Positions 11,040 to 23,429 of a stretch of DNA of 64,000 bases are shown here, one piece after another. This DNA is from Pseudo-nitzschia pungens (lineage: Eukaryota > Bacillariophyta > Bacillariophyceae > Bacillariales > Bacillariaceae): positions 4,332,501 through 4,396,500 of the forward strand of contig CM074760.1 of the NCBI GenBank assembly GCA_037355855.1. The letters are read 5' to 3'. Positions within the stretch are counted from its first letter, which is position 1. Every line of letters starts with the position of its first letter. Position numbers and translations under genes: made by a program. The notes under the pieces are model-generated. The model was not told the origin of the DNA, did not search any database, and saw nothing but the letters and a program-made list of their open reading frames with translations.

Positions 11040-12018
11040 ACCTTGACTCTTCTGGTAGTGCTCCAGTCTTTTCTTTTGGTTCCCCTGGAGTTTTTCCTTG
11101 TCCAGCCCAACGTTGGACCTGTTGTTCCTGCTGTACCCTGTTTCCCAGCCTACAACCTATCAACCTATCACCTGGCATTTGTGCACCCAAGTGGCATTTC
11201 TACTGTTGATTCTGCACTCACCTGGTGTTTCTACTGCCCCGGCTTTTGTCATCATCAGGCATTTCTGCACCCAAGTGGCGTTTCTGTTGTTGCTTCTGCA
11301 TTCATCCGGTGTTTCTACTGCCCCGGCTTCCAAAACGGCGTTTCTGTTGGTGCTCCTATACTCCACTGGAGGTTTTCTGCTGTTGATTTGCCCTCAACCG
11401 GTGCTTCTCCTGCCCCGGCCCTTGTTATCACCTGGCACTTCTACATCCAAGCGGCGTGTCTGTTGCTCCCGCACCCAACTGGTCGCTTTTCTGCTGTTGA
11501 TTTGCCCCCAACCAGTGCTTCTCCTGCCCTGGCCTTTGTTATCAACTGGCACTTCTGCATCCAAGTGGCATTTCTGTTGTTGCTTCTGCATTCACCCGGT
11601 GTTTCTACTGCCTCAGCTTTTGCTATCACCTGGCACCCCTACTTCCAAAGCGGCGTTTCTGTTGGTGCTCCTGTAATCCACTGGAGGTTTTCTGCTGTTG
11701 ATTTGCCCTCAACCGGTGCTTCTCCTACCCCGGCCTTTGCCCTCAACCGGTGCTTCTCCTGCCCCAGCCTTTGTCATCACCTGGCACTTTGACATCCAAG
11801 CGGCGTGTCTGCTGTTGCTCCAGCACCCAACAGGTTGCTTTTCAGCTGTTGATTTACCCTCAACCGGTGCTTCTCCTACCCCGGCCTTTGCCCTCAACCG
11901 GTGCTTCTCCTGCCCCGGCCTTTGTCATCACCTGGCACTTTTACATCCAAGCGGCGTGTCTGCTGTTGCTCCAGCACCCAACAGCTTACTTTTCAGCTGT
12001 TTTTTGCCCTCAACCGGT
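11040..12018 (+). repeat. LINE 5' UTR tandem-repeat region (copy B, first part)
   Basis: Pyrimidine-rich tandem units built from CAACCGGTGCTTCTCC, CTTTGTCATCACCTGGCACTT and ATCCAAGCGGCGT blocks. Because stops are rare, several frames look open with Leu/Pro/Cys-rich products, but units change frame from one to the next, so I do not call a protein. The region resumes at 14140 after N1 and runs to the ORF1 start. Confidence 0.75.
12003..12018 (+). repeat. Target-site duplication of N1, left copy
   Basis: TTTGCCCTCAACCGGT immediately before N1; the same 16 bp recur directly after it at 14140-14155. The phrase is also part of the host 5' UTR repeat, so chance identity is not fully excluded. Confidence 0.7.
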
Positions 12019-14139
12019 ACAATTTGCGCGAAGCGCATTTTGTCCGACGTTCCGATGTTCCAGTATTAAAAATACGTAGATTTCTACACACATTTACCAT
12101 GCGATATCTCGCTCCCTTTTACACCCCCAATCACAATACCAGGACCTACATGTATTAACCAAGACCTCCGCTCTTCGTTTCTGCTATCAGTTCAGTTGCT
12201 TGCTGCTGTGTTTTGGCTGCTTTGGTGCCTATTCACCATTGCCGTCGTCGATCGGATTCGGCAACAGCAGCAGCAGCAGCACCAAAACCGACACATAATT
12301 TTCTACAGCACTTCCAGTACAGATTCTACCGTACACCAAAACCGAACATACATGTCTACTACAAAATTCCTATCAGCTGTCCCCCGGTTCTACATCCCCA
12401 ACTACTCATTTTTACGGGAGCCGGGGGACAGTTGATAGGAATTCCGTAGTATTGCTTCGATCTGTTTCCCAGCTCCATTCCAAGGCCCTTAAGTATATCT
12501 TATACTTAATGTTCTACACTGTTTCCAAGCTGCTTAAGTGATTCTCACTTAATGTTCTACATTCTTCGAAGTTCCTTGCTGAGTCCTCATAAGTCTTTTC
12601 AAGTCAAAGTTCGCGAACAGCCCCTTCCACTGTAGGAATATTTCTACAAGAAATTCCAGCTGTCATCTGTTTTCAAGTCCATTGACCTGCTGGACCATAA
12701 GTGTTTTCGCTTATGGTCCTACTGTTTTCTGACCCAAGCCCCAAAGCCACTAAGTACAGCTCACTTAAGGCTCCACCACCTACATAACCCTCTCAGGTGT
12801 ACAGTATCAATGTCATCTGTTTTCAAGTCTACTGCCCTGATAGACCATAAGTGTTTCGCATATGGTCCTACTATTTTTTTACCCAAGCCCCAAAGCCGCT
12901 AAGTACAGTTCCCTTAAGGCTCCCCTACCTACATATACCTCTCAGATGCATTCTTCAACTGTCATCTGTTTTCAAGTCTACTGCCCTGATGGACCATAAG
13001 TGTTTTCGCTGATGGTCCTACTGTTTTTTGACCCAAGCCCCAAAGCCACTAAGTACAGTTCGCTTAAGGCTCTCCTACCTACATATACCTCTCAGATGCA
13101 TTCTTCAACTGTCATCTGTTTTCAAGTCTACTGCCCTGCTGGACTTTAAGTGTTTTCGCTAAAGGTCCTACTGTTTTCTTACCCAAGCCCCAAAGCCGCT
13201 AAGTACAGCTTGCTTAAGGCTCTCCTACCTACATAACCCTCTCAGATGCACACTTCAACTGTCATCTGTTTTCAAGTCTACTGCCCTGATAGTCCATAAG
13301 TGTTTTCAATTATGGACCTACTGTTTTTCTGACCCAAGCCCCAAAGCTGCTAAGTACATGTTACTTAACGCTCCACCACCAACATATACCCCTCCAATCC
13401 ACAGTACAGCCGAGACCTGTTTTCAAGCCTACAGCCCTGATGGTCCATAAGTGTTATCACTTAGAGCCCCTGTTTCCAAGCTACTACAGGAGAGCAAGTT
13501 CAAGTTCGAACAGAAGGCCAGCTGTTACGAATTTGAATTTGGTAGTAGGCTCCACTGCCTCTACGTGTTTCTGGCTACTACTAAGTTCGAACAGGAGGAC
13601 AGCTGTTCCGAATTTGGTAGTAGGCTCTGTACTTTATGTACCATACAGTGGTAAGGAATGTGTTTGGGGATGACTACTTGCATTACTGATGCTGCACTCC
13701 AGCATTAAGAGAGGAGTTTTGCTTTTGTACGCTGACCACTAGCATTACAGATACTATGTATCTAGTCAGGGTTTTGCTTGTGTCAGCTGACCACTAGCAT
13801 TACTGATGCTTTACAGCAGCATTCAAGGGACAGTTTTGCTTGCGTCTTTCCCTTTCACGTTCTTGTCACCCGTCTCTTGTACGCTTCGCAACAGCAGTGT
13901 CTGTTGTGCTCTGGACTGGTTCATTTTTCCCCTGTTTCTTACCAAGGTTCGTTTGCAAAATAGTCGTCCTTACAACCTGGGGCATAATCCCCCATGGTTG
14001 AGGCGACGCGTCGTTCTACAACTTGGGGCCTAACCTCTCTTCGATTGAGGCGACGATAAAGTCTGGTTACAGACTGAGTAGCTTTTAACCACCTTCGGTG
14101 GATTTTCCTACTTAAATAAGTATATTAATATTAATAATG
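12019..14139 (+). mobile_element. N1: 2.1-kb non-coding LINE-dependent element
   Basis: Begins ACAATTTGCGCGAAGCGC. Order: a 5' module related to the LINE start, including a CAG run near 12266; hairpins TTAAGTATA/TATACTTAA and TTAAGTGA/TCACTTAA; five to six copies of a roughly 150-bp unit (12660-13480), each with an ACCATAAG-type hairpin; a segment repeating GACCACTAGCATTAC; and a 3' end homologous to the LINE 3' UTR with GTCTG/CAGAC and CCACC/GGTGG hairpins and an AT-rich tail. No ORF of substance. A 16-bp duplication flanks it. Most simply a non-autonomous retroelement using the LINE machinery. Confidence 0.8.
12660..13480 (+). repeat. Approximately 150-bp tandem hairpin units of N1
   Basis: Each unit begins GTCATCTGTTTTCAAGTC (12661, 12811, 12959, 13109, 13260 approximately), then has a hairpin of the GGACCATAAG/CTTATGGTCC type, a GCTAAGTACAG...CTTAAGGC imperfect hairpin and CTACCTACATA. 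Stem bases vary together between units, for example GTCCATAA/TTATGGAC at 13292-13317. Confidence 0.8.
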
Positions 14140-14155
14140 TTTGCCCTCAACCGGT
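14140..14155 (+). repeat. Target-site duplication of N1, right copy
   Basis: TTTGCCCTCAACCGGT directly after the AT-rich tail of N1, matching 12003-12018; the LINE 5' UTR repeat continues from here. Confidence 0.7.
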
Positions 14156-14952
14156 GCTTCTCCTGCCCTGGCCATTGTCATCACCTGGCACTTTTACATC
14201 CAAGCTGGGCGTTTCTGTTGGTGCCCCTGCACTCCACTGGAGGTTTTCTGCTGTTGACTTGTCCTCAACCAGTGCTTCTCCTGCCCCGGCCTTTATCATT
14301 CCTTGGCACTTTTACATCCAAGCGGCGTGTCTGCTGTTGCTCTAGCACCCAACAGGTTGCTTTTCAGCTGTTGTTTGCCCTCAACCGGTGCTTCTCCTGC
14401 CCCGGCCATTGTCAGCACCTGGCACTTCTCCATTCAAGCGCGGCGTTTCAGTTGGTGCTCCTGCTCTCCACTAGAGGTTTTCTGCTGTTGTTTGCCCTCA
14501 ACCGGTGCTTCACCTGGCACTTCTCCATCCAAGCTTGGCGTTTCTGTTGGTGCCCCTGCACTCCACTTGAGGTTTTCTGCTGTTGACTTGCCCTCAACTG
14601 GTGCTTCTTCTGCCCCGGCCTTTGTCATCACCTGGCACTTTTATATCCAAGCGGCGTGTCTGTTGTTGCTCCAGAGCGGCGTTCCTTTTGTTGCTTGGCA
14701 CCTATACATCCAAAGCGGCGCTTCTGTTGTTGCACCTGCGCTCCATTCTGCTTTTCTGTTGTTGCTTCTGCATTCAACTGGTGCTTCTACTGCCCCGGCG
14801 TTTGTCATCACCTGGCACTTCTGCTCCCTAGTGGCGTTTCTGTTGTTGCTCTTGCACTCAACCGGTGCTTCTGCTGCCCCTGGTTTTGACCACTCCTGGC
14901 ATTTCTGCCCCCAACTGGTGTCTCTGCACTCAGCTGCTCCCCTTCTGGTACC

Positions 14953-15978
14953 ATGCCTCCCCCTCCGAATAAGGGGTGGCCCACCTCCCAAGCTGCTTCC
15001 CGGAAGAAAAGATCTTCCACGCCTTCTTCTTCTGCTACGTCTGCCTCTGGGTCTCGGTCTAGCAAGCGTCCCTTTGTGCAACAGACCCCTCCAAGACATT
15101 CTAGTGCCAACTCTTCTCTTGCCACTCCTTCTCCTGCTCTTGCTACCAGATCATCCTCTTCATCAGACTCCTCAGCCTCTTCATCCTCTATGCATGGGTC
15201 TTCTGTTGATGATATGTCTTCCTCTTCTTCTGTGTCCTCATCTGCAAGTGTGCTTTCTGATACTGTTATGCTGGGCACTGAACCTGATCCAGGGGATTCC
15301 TTGCTGTCTTCTTCCCTGCCAGCAGCTTCTCAGTTAGGCTCCCAGCAGTCAGGCTCTCCGCAGTCAGGTACTCTGCCGTCAAACCCCCAGCTGACAGGAT
15401 CCCAGCAGCCAGGCTCCCAGCAGCCAGGCTCCCAGCAGCCAGGATCCCAGCAGCCAGGATCCCCGCAGTCAGGATCCCCGCAGTCAGGCTCCCAGCTGAC
15501 AGGCCACCAGCCGTCTGGACACTCACCAATGGGTTCTGTGACCTCAGGCAAGGTCCCTGCTTCATCTATCCTCAAGCAATCTACTCTTGCCTTTTCCTCT
15601 GCCCAGAAGTCTGTTTCCTCTCAGCAGAAAGCACGCCACTCCCAACGCAAGGAGGCTCTGGCTGCTGCAAACAGGGCTCATTCTGATTCCTTCTTCTGGT
15701 GTTTTTATGGTAAGGGTCCCTGTTCTGGCAGGTCTCCCACACCTAATGCAATTCAGGCCTTTCGCAAATCTCCAACAGGTTCCCGCTTATGGGCTAGGTG
15801 CCCAAGCCCTACACACTTTTTCAGCAAGAAGGAGGGTAAAGACAAGAAATCCATCCATGATATTTGCCAGACTGCCATCCCTCCTGTTTACTCTCAGGCT
15901 TTTCCGGACACTCCTGATTGGTGCACTGCCTCTGTAGATTCCTTGGCCTCTCTTGCCTCTGCTTGCTTTCAAGGCTCT
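14953..15978 (+). pseudogene. LINE ORF1, 5' part only (copy B)
   Basis: Starts MPPPPNKG, has the Ser-rich N-terminus, a short GSQQP repeat and the HFFSKKEGKDKKS block, and is open for 342 codons until the conserved ACFQGS. There element N2 begins and the frame soon stops. The remaining roughly 1.9 kb of ORF1 found in copies A and C is absent: after N2 the sequence resumes at the ORF1/ORF2 overlap. Confidence 0.85.
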
Positions 15979-18017
15979 ACAATTTGCGCGAAGCGCATTT
16001 TGTCCGACGTTCCGATGTTCCAGTACTAAAAATACGTAGATTTCTACACAACTTTACCATGCGATATCTCGCTCCCTTATACACCCCCAATCACAACCCC
16101 AGGACCTACATGTATTAACCAAGACCTGCGCTCTTCGTTTCTGCTATCGGTTCAGTTGCTGGATGCTTCGTTTGGTTGCTTTGGTTGCCAATTCACCACT
16201 CGGCGGCCGATCGAGCAGCAGCAGCAGCAGCAAACCGACACATAATTTTCTACAGCACTTCCAGTACAGATTCTACCGTACAGCAAAACCGACAACAACG
16301 TTGTATTTCTGCTTCGATCTGTTTCCCAGCTCCATTCCAAGGCCCTTAAGTATATCTTATACTTAATGTTCTACACTGTTTCCAAGCTGCTTAAGTGATT
16401 CTCACTTAATGTTCTACATTCTTCGAAGTTCCTTGCTGAGTCCTCTTAAGTCTTTTCAAGTCGAAGTTCACGAACAGCCCCTTCCACTGTAGGAATCTTT
16501 TTTTAAACAAAAGAAATTCTGTCATCTGTTTTCAAGTCCATTGCCCTGCTGGACCCTAAGTGTTTTCACTTATGGTCCTACTGTTTCTTGACCCAAGCCC
16601 CAAAGCCGCTAAGTACAGTTTGCTTCAGGCTCCACCACCTACATAACCCTCTCAGGTGTACTGTATAAATGTCATCTGTTTCCAAGTCTACTGCCCTGAT
16701 GGACCCTAAGTGTTTTCGCTTATGGTCCTACTGTTTCCTGACCCAAGCCCTAAAGCCACTAAGTACAGTTTGCTTAAGGCTCCCCTACCTACATATACCT
16801 CTCAGATGCATTCTTCAACTGTCATCTGTTTTCAAGTCTACTGCCCTGATGGACCATAAGTGTTTTCGCTTATGGTCCTACTGTTTCCTTACCCAAGCCC
16901 CAAAGCCGCTAAGTACAGCTTGCTTAAGGCTCTCCTACCTACATATACCTCTCAGATGCACACTTCAACTGTCATCTGTTTTCAAGTCTACTGCCCTGCT
17001 GGACCATAAGTGTTCTCACTTAAGGTCCTACTATTTCCTGACCCAAGCCCCAAAGCCGCTAAGTACAGCTTGCTTAAGGCTCTCCTACCTACATAACCCT
17101 CTCAGATGCACACTTCAACTGTCATCTGTTTTCAAGTCTACTGCCCTGATAGTCCATAATTGTTTTTGATTATGGACCTACTGTTTTTATGACCCAAGCC
17201 CCAAAGCTGCTAAGTACATGTTACTTAACGCACCACCACCTACATATACCCCTCCAGTTCACAGTACAGCAGAGACCTGTTTTCAAGCCTACAGCCCTGA
17301 TGGTCCATAAGTGTTTTCACTTTAAGGCCCTGTTTCCAAGCTACTACAGGAGAGCAAGTTCAAGTTCGAACAGAAGGCCAGCTGTTACGAATTTGAATTT
17401 GGTAGTAGGCTCCACCGCCTCTACGTGTCTCCTACTACGAAGTTCGAACAGAAGGACAGCTGTTACAAATTTGGTAGTAGGCACTGTACTTTATGTACCA
17501 TACAGTGGTAAGGAATGTGGTTCGGGATGTGTTTGGGGATGACTACTCGCATTACTGGTGATGCTGCAATCCAGCATTCAGAGAGGAGTTTTGCTTTTGT
17601 ACGCTGACCACTAGCATTACAGATACCATGTATCTAGTCAGGGTTTTGCTTGTGTCAGCTGACCACTAGCATTACGGATGCTGCACACCAGCATTGGAGG
17701 GACAGTTTTGCTTGTGTCTTTCCCTTTCACGTTCTTGTTACCCCGTTTCCTGTACGCTTTGCAACAGCAGTGTCTGTTGTGCTCTGGACTGGTTCGTTTT
17801 TTTTTTTCCTGTTTCTTACCAAGGTTCGTTTGCAAAATAGCCGTCCTTACAACCTGGGGCCTATTCCCCATGGTTGAGGCGGCGCGTCGTTCTACAACTT
17901 GGGGCCTAACCTCTCTTCGATTGAGGCGACGATAAAGTCTGGTTACAGACTGAGTAGCTTTTAACCACCTTCGGTGGATTTTCCTACTTAAATAAGTATA
18001 TTATTATTATTATTATT
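15979..18017 (+). mobile_element. N2: 2.0-kb non-coding LINE-dependent element
   Basis: Same plan as N1: ACAATTTGCGCG start with a TGCGC-GAA-GCGCA hairpin (15985-15997), CAG run near 16214, hairpins at 16346-16366 and 16391-16409, 150-bp units at about 16520-17330 (perfect GGACCATAAG/CTTATGGTCC at 16851-16878), and 3' hairpins at 17937-17950 and 17965-17977 followed by (TTA)n. Unlike N1 and N3 it has no target-site duplication: its left flank is ORF1 codon 342 and its right flank the ORF2 start, so about 1.9 kb of LINE is missing. Confidence 0.8.
16520..17330 (+). repeat. Approximately 150-bp tandem hairpin units of N2
   Basis: Units start near 16519, 16669, 16820, 16970 and 17120. Their central hairpins differ in sequence but mostly keep pairing: GGACCATAAG/CTTATGGTCC at 16851 against GTCCATAAT/ATTATGGAC at 17152. 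Confidence 0.8.
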
Positions 18018-18027
18018 CCTTCTGATC

Positions 18028-21000
18028 ATGGTTAGATTTTCTGGTATGAGGTCTGATGGGATGCCTTCCACTCCAAATCCCATTCATGCTTCTACTGTTT
18101 CTCCCTTCTCCGTCTCCTTCCCTGCTTCTCAATTTTTCCAATTAACTCTTCATGGAGACTCTCTTGCTGCTAAGGATTCTGATAGTTTTGGCCATCCTTT
18201 TCCTCAAGCTCCATCATCCAATTCCACCATCATCACCTTCCAAAACATTGGGCCTCAGCGTAGAGCTGCTTTTATGTCCAGGTCCAAGCATAACTCCCGT
18301 CAATTTGTTAAGAGTAACGCCAGTGTGGCACTTTTTGCTGAACATTGTTTGAATGAATCCAAACTCCTGCCCTGTGATCTTTTCAATCGGCGCATGAAGA
18401 ATGTCTGCCCTTCAAGTTTTTCCTATCTTGCCAACAACAAGCATGAAGCTTCTGAATGCACATGGCTTCAGCCTGGAGGCACAGGTTTTTCCATTGACCA
18501 ATTGTTCAGTTCCCACAAGGTTGCTCATGGGGCTGATCCTTCTGGTCTTGGAAGATGGTCCTTTGTCAAGTTTCAGGGCAGGGATGGCTACACTGTCACC
18601 ATGTTTTCTGCCTACTGTCCTGTTGAAAATGATAGGGATCTTGGCTCAGTCTGGAATCAACAGTACCGCTACTTTCAAGCAGCTGAACATCTTTTCAGTC
18701 CCAATCCATGCATTCTTTTTCACAGGGATTTGACTGCTGCCCTTCAGGTCTGTCTGGGTGCAGGTGACCAGGTCATTCTTGGGATTGATCAAAATGCTGA
18801 TGTTAGGACTGACGGCTTGTCCTTTGAGCTTCAGGCTCTTGGTTTCAGAGAGGCCATTCTTACTCTTCATAGTCAGTCTTCTCCTCCTGCCACCCACAAC
18901 AGAAACACTACCAGAACGCCAATTGATGCCATTTGGGTCTCTGAGAATGTTGATGTTCTAAGGGCAGGGTATTGTCCCTTTGGTGGTGCCCAGGGTATGG
19001 AATCTGACCATAGAATGCTCTGGATTGAAGTCTGCAATGGAAGCATCATGGGCAAACACCTGCCACCTCCTGTGAGCCTCTCTCATTCCAAACTCCAGTC
19101 CTCCCACCCTCATCTGCGCCAACGGTATTTCAAGCGAGTGAGGCACAGCTTTCTCAAGGCTGGAGTGTTTTCTCTCCAAGCTAAGCTGGAGCACCTACTG
19201 GCTCAGTTTCAGTCTGGGGATATTTCTGTGCGCGCTGATCTCATCACCAAATATGAAGTCCTCCATGCAACCTCCACTTCTCTCAGGCTCTCTGTTAAAC
19301 AAAACCTCTGCCACACTAGAGCTGGTTTGGTTCCATGGTCACCACAGCTGCAAGTCTATCGTGATACAATTGACTATTGGAGGCGTGTTGTTAAGCTGAG
19401 ACAGGGTGTGTCCACCAGTCATACTGTTTTGAAAAGGTTGGCCTGCAAGCTTTCTCTCTACAAAGGAGAACACAGTAATCTTTCCAGTGCTCTCCTCCAT
19501 CTGAAACAAGCTTACAGGCAATACCGGGCAGTGAAGAATTTGGCCCCCTCATGGAGAGACTCCTTCAATCAAGGCCTGGTGGATGCACTTCTTGCTGAAG
19601 GCAAGCCTCACAACCAGAGTGCTTCCCAGATTCGTGCCAGGATGCGCAGGGAACGGCTTCAACGAGAACTTGGCCTTGCTGCTAGGTCTATTCGGGGACG
19701 TGTCAACAAGTCAGCAGTCTTGAGAGCTATTGCAGTTGGCCATGATGGTGTTGAACAGGTCTTGGAGTCCCAGTCTACTATGGTTCCAGCTGTGGCTGAA
19801 TCCAATGTCAGGCGTCAACGACAGTGTCTCGGCATTCCTTCCATGAATCCCTCCTTCATTCAAGATTTCGGATACTTAGGCACAGCCCAAGCTTCTGCTC
19901 AAGTTCTTGATGGCACATATAATCCTCCTCCTGCCACTGACAAATACCTTTCTGAATTTCTTTCCTGTCTCAAAGTCCCTGACTCTATACTGTGTTTGCC
20001 CCCCTTTGACTATTCAGTGTGTCCAGCTGACAATGCTGCTGCCTGGAAACGCCAGAGGGAACGCACAGCCAGTGAGCCTTCTTGTTTGAGCTTTGCACAC
20101 CACAAGGCTTTTGCTCTTGATCCCCAGTTGAACACGTTTGACACTCTCCTGAGATCCGTCCCATTGATTGTTGGCTTTTCTCCTTCTGCTTGGCAGGTCA
20201 TCACTGATGTTGAGATCTTCAAGAAACCTGGGGAATATAGAGTGGATAAGATGAGGCTTATTCAGTTGATGTCTCCTGAGTTCCAGATCAACAACAAGAT
20301 GATTGGCAGACGCATTCTTGCCCATGCTGAACTTGCCAATGCAGTTGCTGTTGATCAACATGATAGCAGGAAACACCACAAGGCCATCAACACCTGCCTG
20401 AACAAGAAGCTAATCTGTGATGTGCTGCGGCAGAAGTGCAGATCTGATGCTGTTGCTATGAATGATGCCAAGGGCTGTTATGATAGGATATCTCATCCCA
20501 TTGCAGGTCTTACTCTTCAGAGCTTTGGGGTTCCTGCCCATGTGTGTGAGGTTCTCCTGTCTACTCTGCAACATGCCAAGCACCACATCAAAACTGGTTT
20601 TGGTCGGTCAGGCCCTGTGTATGGTGATGAACCTGTTCCTCTCAGTGGTTGTGGCCAAGGCAACGGTATTGGTCCAACTCTTTGGGCTTTGGTGTCAACA
20701 ATTGTCTTCCGAATGATGCAACAGGCTGGCCATGGTGTCCATCTTATCACTTCATTGTCACTGCAATTGGTTTCTCTTGTGGGTTTTGCCTTTGTGGATG
20801 ACACAGATCTGTTTTGTGCTGGCTCTGATTCCTCCACAACTGGTGAGGAATTGGCTGTTGACTTTCAGGCAGCCCTTGACAGGTGGGCTAGTGGGATTAT
20901 TGCCACTGGTGGAGCTATTGAACCTGCCAAATCTTTCTGTTATTTGATTGATTTCAAATGGAATGGATCCGGCTGGGACTATCGCTCCATTGCTGACATG

Positions 21001-23292
21001 CCTGGTGACTTCTCTGTTGCTGACAAGAATGGCAATCGAGCTACCCTGGATCGGTTTGAAGTTGACCATGCTGACAAGACCCTTGGGGTTTTTATCTCCA
21101 TGGATGGCAATGAGGAAGCACAGATTGCTCACATGACGTCCCAGTCCCAGTCTTTTGGGTCTCAACTCAAGGCTTCCAAGTGTGAGAAGAGGGCTTCCCT
21201 CTACACCTTCAAGTATTCTTTCATGAAGTCTGTTGAATACCCCATGCCTGTCACTCAACTTGATGAGGCAACCTGGACAAAGATTCTAACCCCAGCTCTT
21301 GTTCCTGTGCTGAATAAAGCAGGGATGTCCCGAACATTTCCTAGACATGTATTCTATGGTCCTTCCCTCTATCAAGGCTTTGGTTTCATTCATCCCTACC
21401 TCCTCCAAGAGTTTAGCCATATTGCCACTCTCTTTCAGGAATCTGTCAGGTCCTCGCAAACTGGTAGGATTCTCAGGCTAACTGCTGAGGCTCTCCGGCT
21501 TGAACTTGGGTTTCCTCTCCATCTTGGTGTCACACCCTATCAGCCCTATGCTTCATACGTCACTCCCTGCTGGTACAAACATGTGTGGAAGTTTTTCTCT
21601 GTTCACCCTGTTCGCTTGTTTGAGGACTTCCCAGATCTTCCTCTGCTACGCTCCAATGACTGTTATCTCATGCAAGCCTTTGTCAACGCTGGCTTCAGAG
21701 GTGCTGACTTGTCCCTCTTGAATCACATTGGAATGTCACTCAAGGCTATTTCCCTTTCTGATATTTGTACTCCAGATGGGACAAGGCTTACTCCCATGGC
21801 TTTCCAGCTGACATCCTCCAACCACTTGAGAGATCATCTTGACTGGCCTAGATGTCCTCCCCACCTTGGCCTCCAGCAGCTCAGCACTTATGGGTCAAGG
21901 CTCTTCAGACCTGTTTTCTTCCCCCCTGTCCACCCCCTGCAGCCAGGGCATTGGCTCCTTCTTATCACCTTGGGCATTGGCTCTCTCCCCAGACAGCTTC
22001 TCTTTGGCCTTGGTTTATGTCTTTATCCACCAACAGAATATTCTCCAAAACTTCTACTGGCTGGATTGTGAGCACCTCCCAGGGAAGGGGCAGATACAGG
22101 GTCACTTCTGAAATCATTTCTGACAAACCAGCCTGTGCTGATGTGCTTGTATGTCCTGTTATTTGCGGCCAAGTTGTACGCGTGGTTGGGTCCTCAGCCT
22201 TTGTTTCTGAACCTCCTGACATGGATCCTATGGAATACAATCCATTTGATTCTCTTCCAGACTCCCCTGCAGATGCCTTTGATTCACTCTGTGCGTCTCC
22301 AAGGGTACTTCTCCACAAATATTCCCTACCACAGGCTGGCTGTCAGCACCTTGTTGATGCTATTGAGAGTGGTACTGCCAGTGCTGTATGTGATGGTTCA
22401 TTTGATCCGGACCTTCTCAGAGGAACTTCTGCTTTCATTCTGTCACCCAATACCTCCACCAAGACTGCTTCATTGTTCCTCACAGGCTATAATTTTGTCA
22501 GTGGGTCCCCTGAGGATCAGTCATCCTACAGGAGTGAACTGGCAGGCATCATTGGGGTTCTCACCTGTTGCACTGCTCTGGTGAGTCTTTTTGATATTAC
22601 TTCTGGATCTATCAGCATTGCCCTGGATGGTGACACAGCTCTCAATCAGGCTGAGGGATCTTGGCCTTTGGTTATTTCCCAGAAGTCTTTTGATTATGTT
22701 TATGTCATCAGAAACATGATTTCTGCCCTGCCAATCTCTGTGCACTTTCAGTGGGTTCAGGGACATCAAGCTGGAATCTTTCTTGATTGGTGGGCCCTTC
22801 GCAATCATCAGGTTGACAGCATGGCCAAGGCCTTTCTTTCTGTCCATAGAGCTTCTGTCCATCACTATCCCAGACTTGTGTTTGAGCCTTGGGCATTTTC
22901 TCTCAATGGATGCAAGTGTTCAAGGTTTGATCAGAATGCTTTGCATGTTGCCATTTCTGGTCCTCCTCTTCTCCAATACTGGCAGACCCACCACGATATT
23001 CCCATTCCACAACCTGTTTTGGGTTCCATCCATTGGTGTGCTCATCTGTCTGCCTTCAAGCGATTACCTCCTGGCATGCAAAGGTGGTTTGTCAAATTTG
23101 CTTCTGGATGCATTGGTGTTGGCAACCAACTACTTCACTACCAGTATCAGGATCACTCCAGGTGCCCATTGTGTGATGCCGAAAACGAGAAGGTTTCTCA
23201 TGTGCTCTCCTGCAAGGACACTGGGGCAGTACAGCACAGTGTGTCTGCTTTCAGGGGACCCCTGCAGCAGAGGCTTGAAGTTGAACAAACTG
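18028..23292 (+). pseudogene. LINE ORF2: endonuclease, RT, RNase H; frameshifted and truncated (copy B)
   Basis: Begins MVRFSGMR at the ATGGTTAG overlap motif. APE endonuclease motifs (GIDQNAD, TPIDAIWVS, ESDHRMLW), RT motifs (LSGCGQGNG, FVDD) and RNase H motifs (CDGSFD, YRSELAGI, ALDGDTAL, VQGHQAG), then CPLCDAENEKVSHVLSC. Two extra bases near 21860 (GTCCTCCCCACC against GTCCTCCATC in copy C) shift the frame between RT and RNase H: the first open part ends at 22071 and the second spans 21852-23292. The 3' end is cut where copy C begins. This copy keeps the aspartate in CDGS that copy C has lost. Confidence 0.85.
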
Positions 23293-23429
23293 GTCGGTCG
23301 ATCGATTCGGCAGCAAGCCTCAGCAGCAAGCCAAACACAGACACATAATTTCTACAGCGCATCCAGTACTAATTCTACAGCTGCTTCTGTTTCGATTCCG
23401 CTTTGTCTCCGAGCTCGGTTTGTTTTTCG

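Larger units (their letters stand above)
10491..23292 (+). mobile_element. LINE copy B, 5'-truncated, carrying N1 and N2
   Basis: Starts within the hairpin array (CCTAGCCAAGCCCC, internal in copies C and E) directly after the TTA tail of copy F. Order: array (10491-10870), 5' UTR repeats (to 14952, split by N1), start of ORF1 (14953-15978), N2, then ORF2 (18028-23292). ORF2 stops at GAACAAACTG, where copy C begins. The missing 3' end may be the 36288-36646 fragment beyond copy C. Confidence 0.8.

Noticed and set aside
12660..13480. Hairpin units as tRNA genes, attC sites or a MITE array
   Set aside because: No cloverleaf, anticodon or integron core sites. Stems are 7-10 bp with short loops and lie inside one retroelement with a TTA-type tail, not between terminal inverted repeats.
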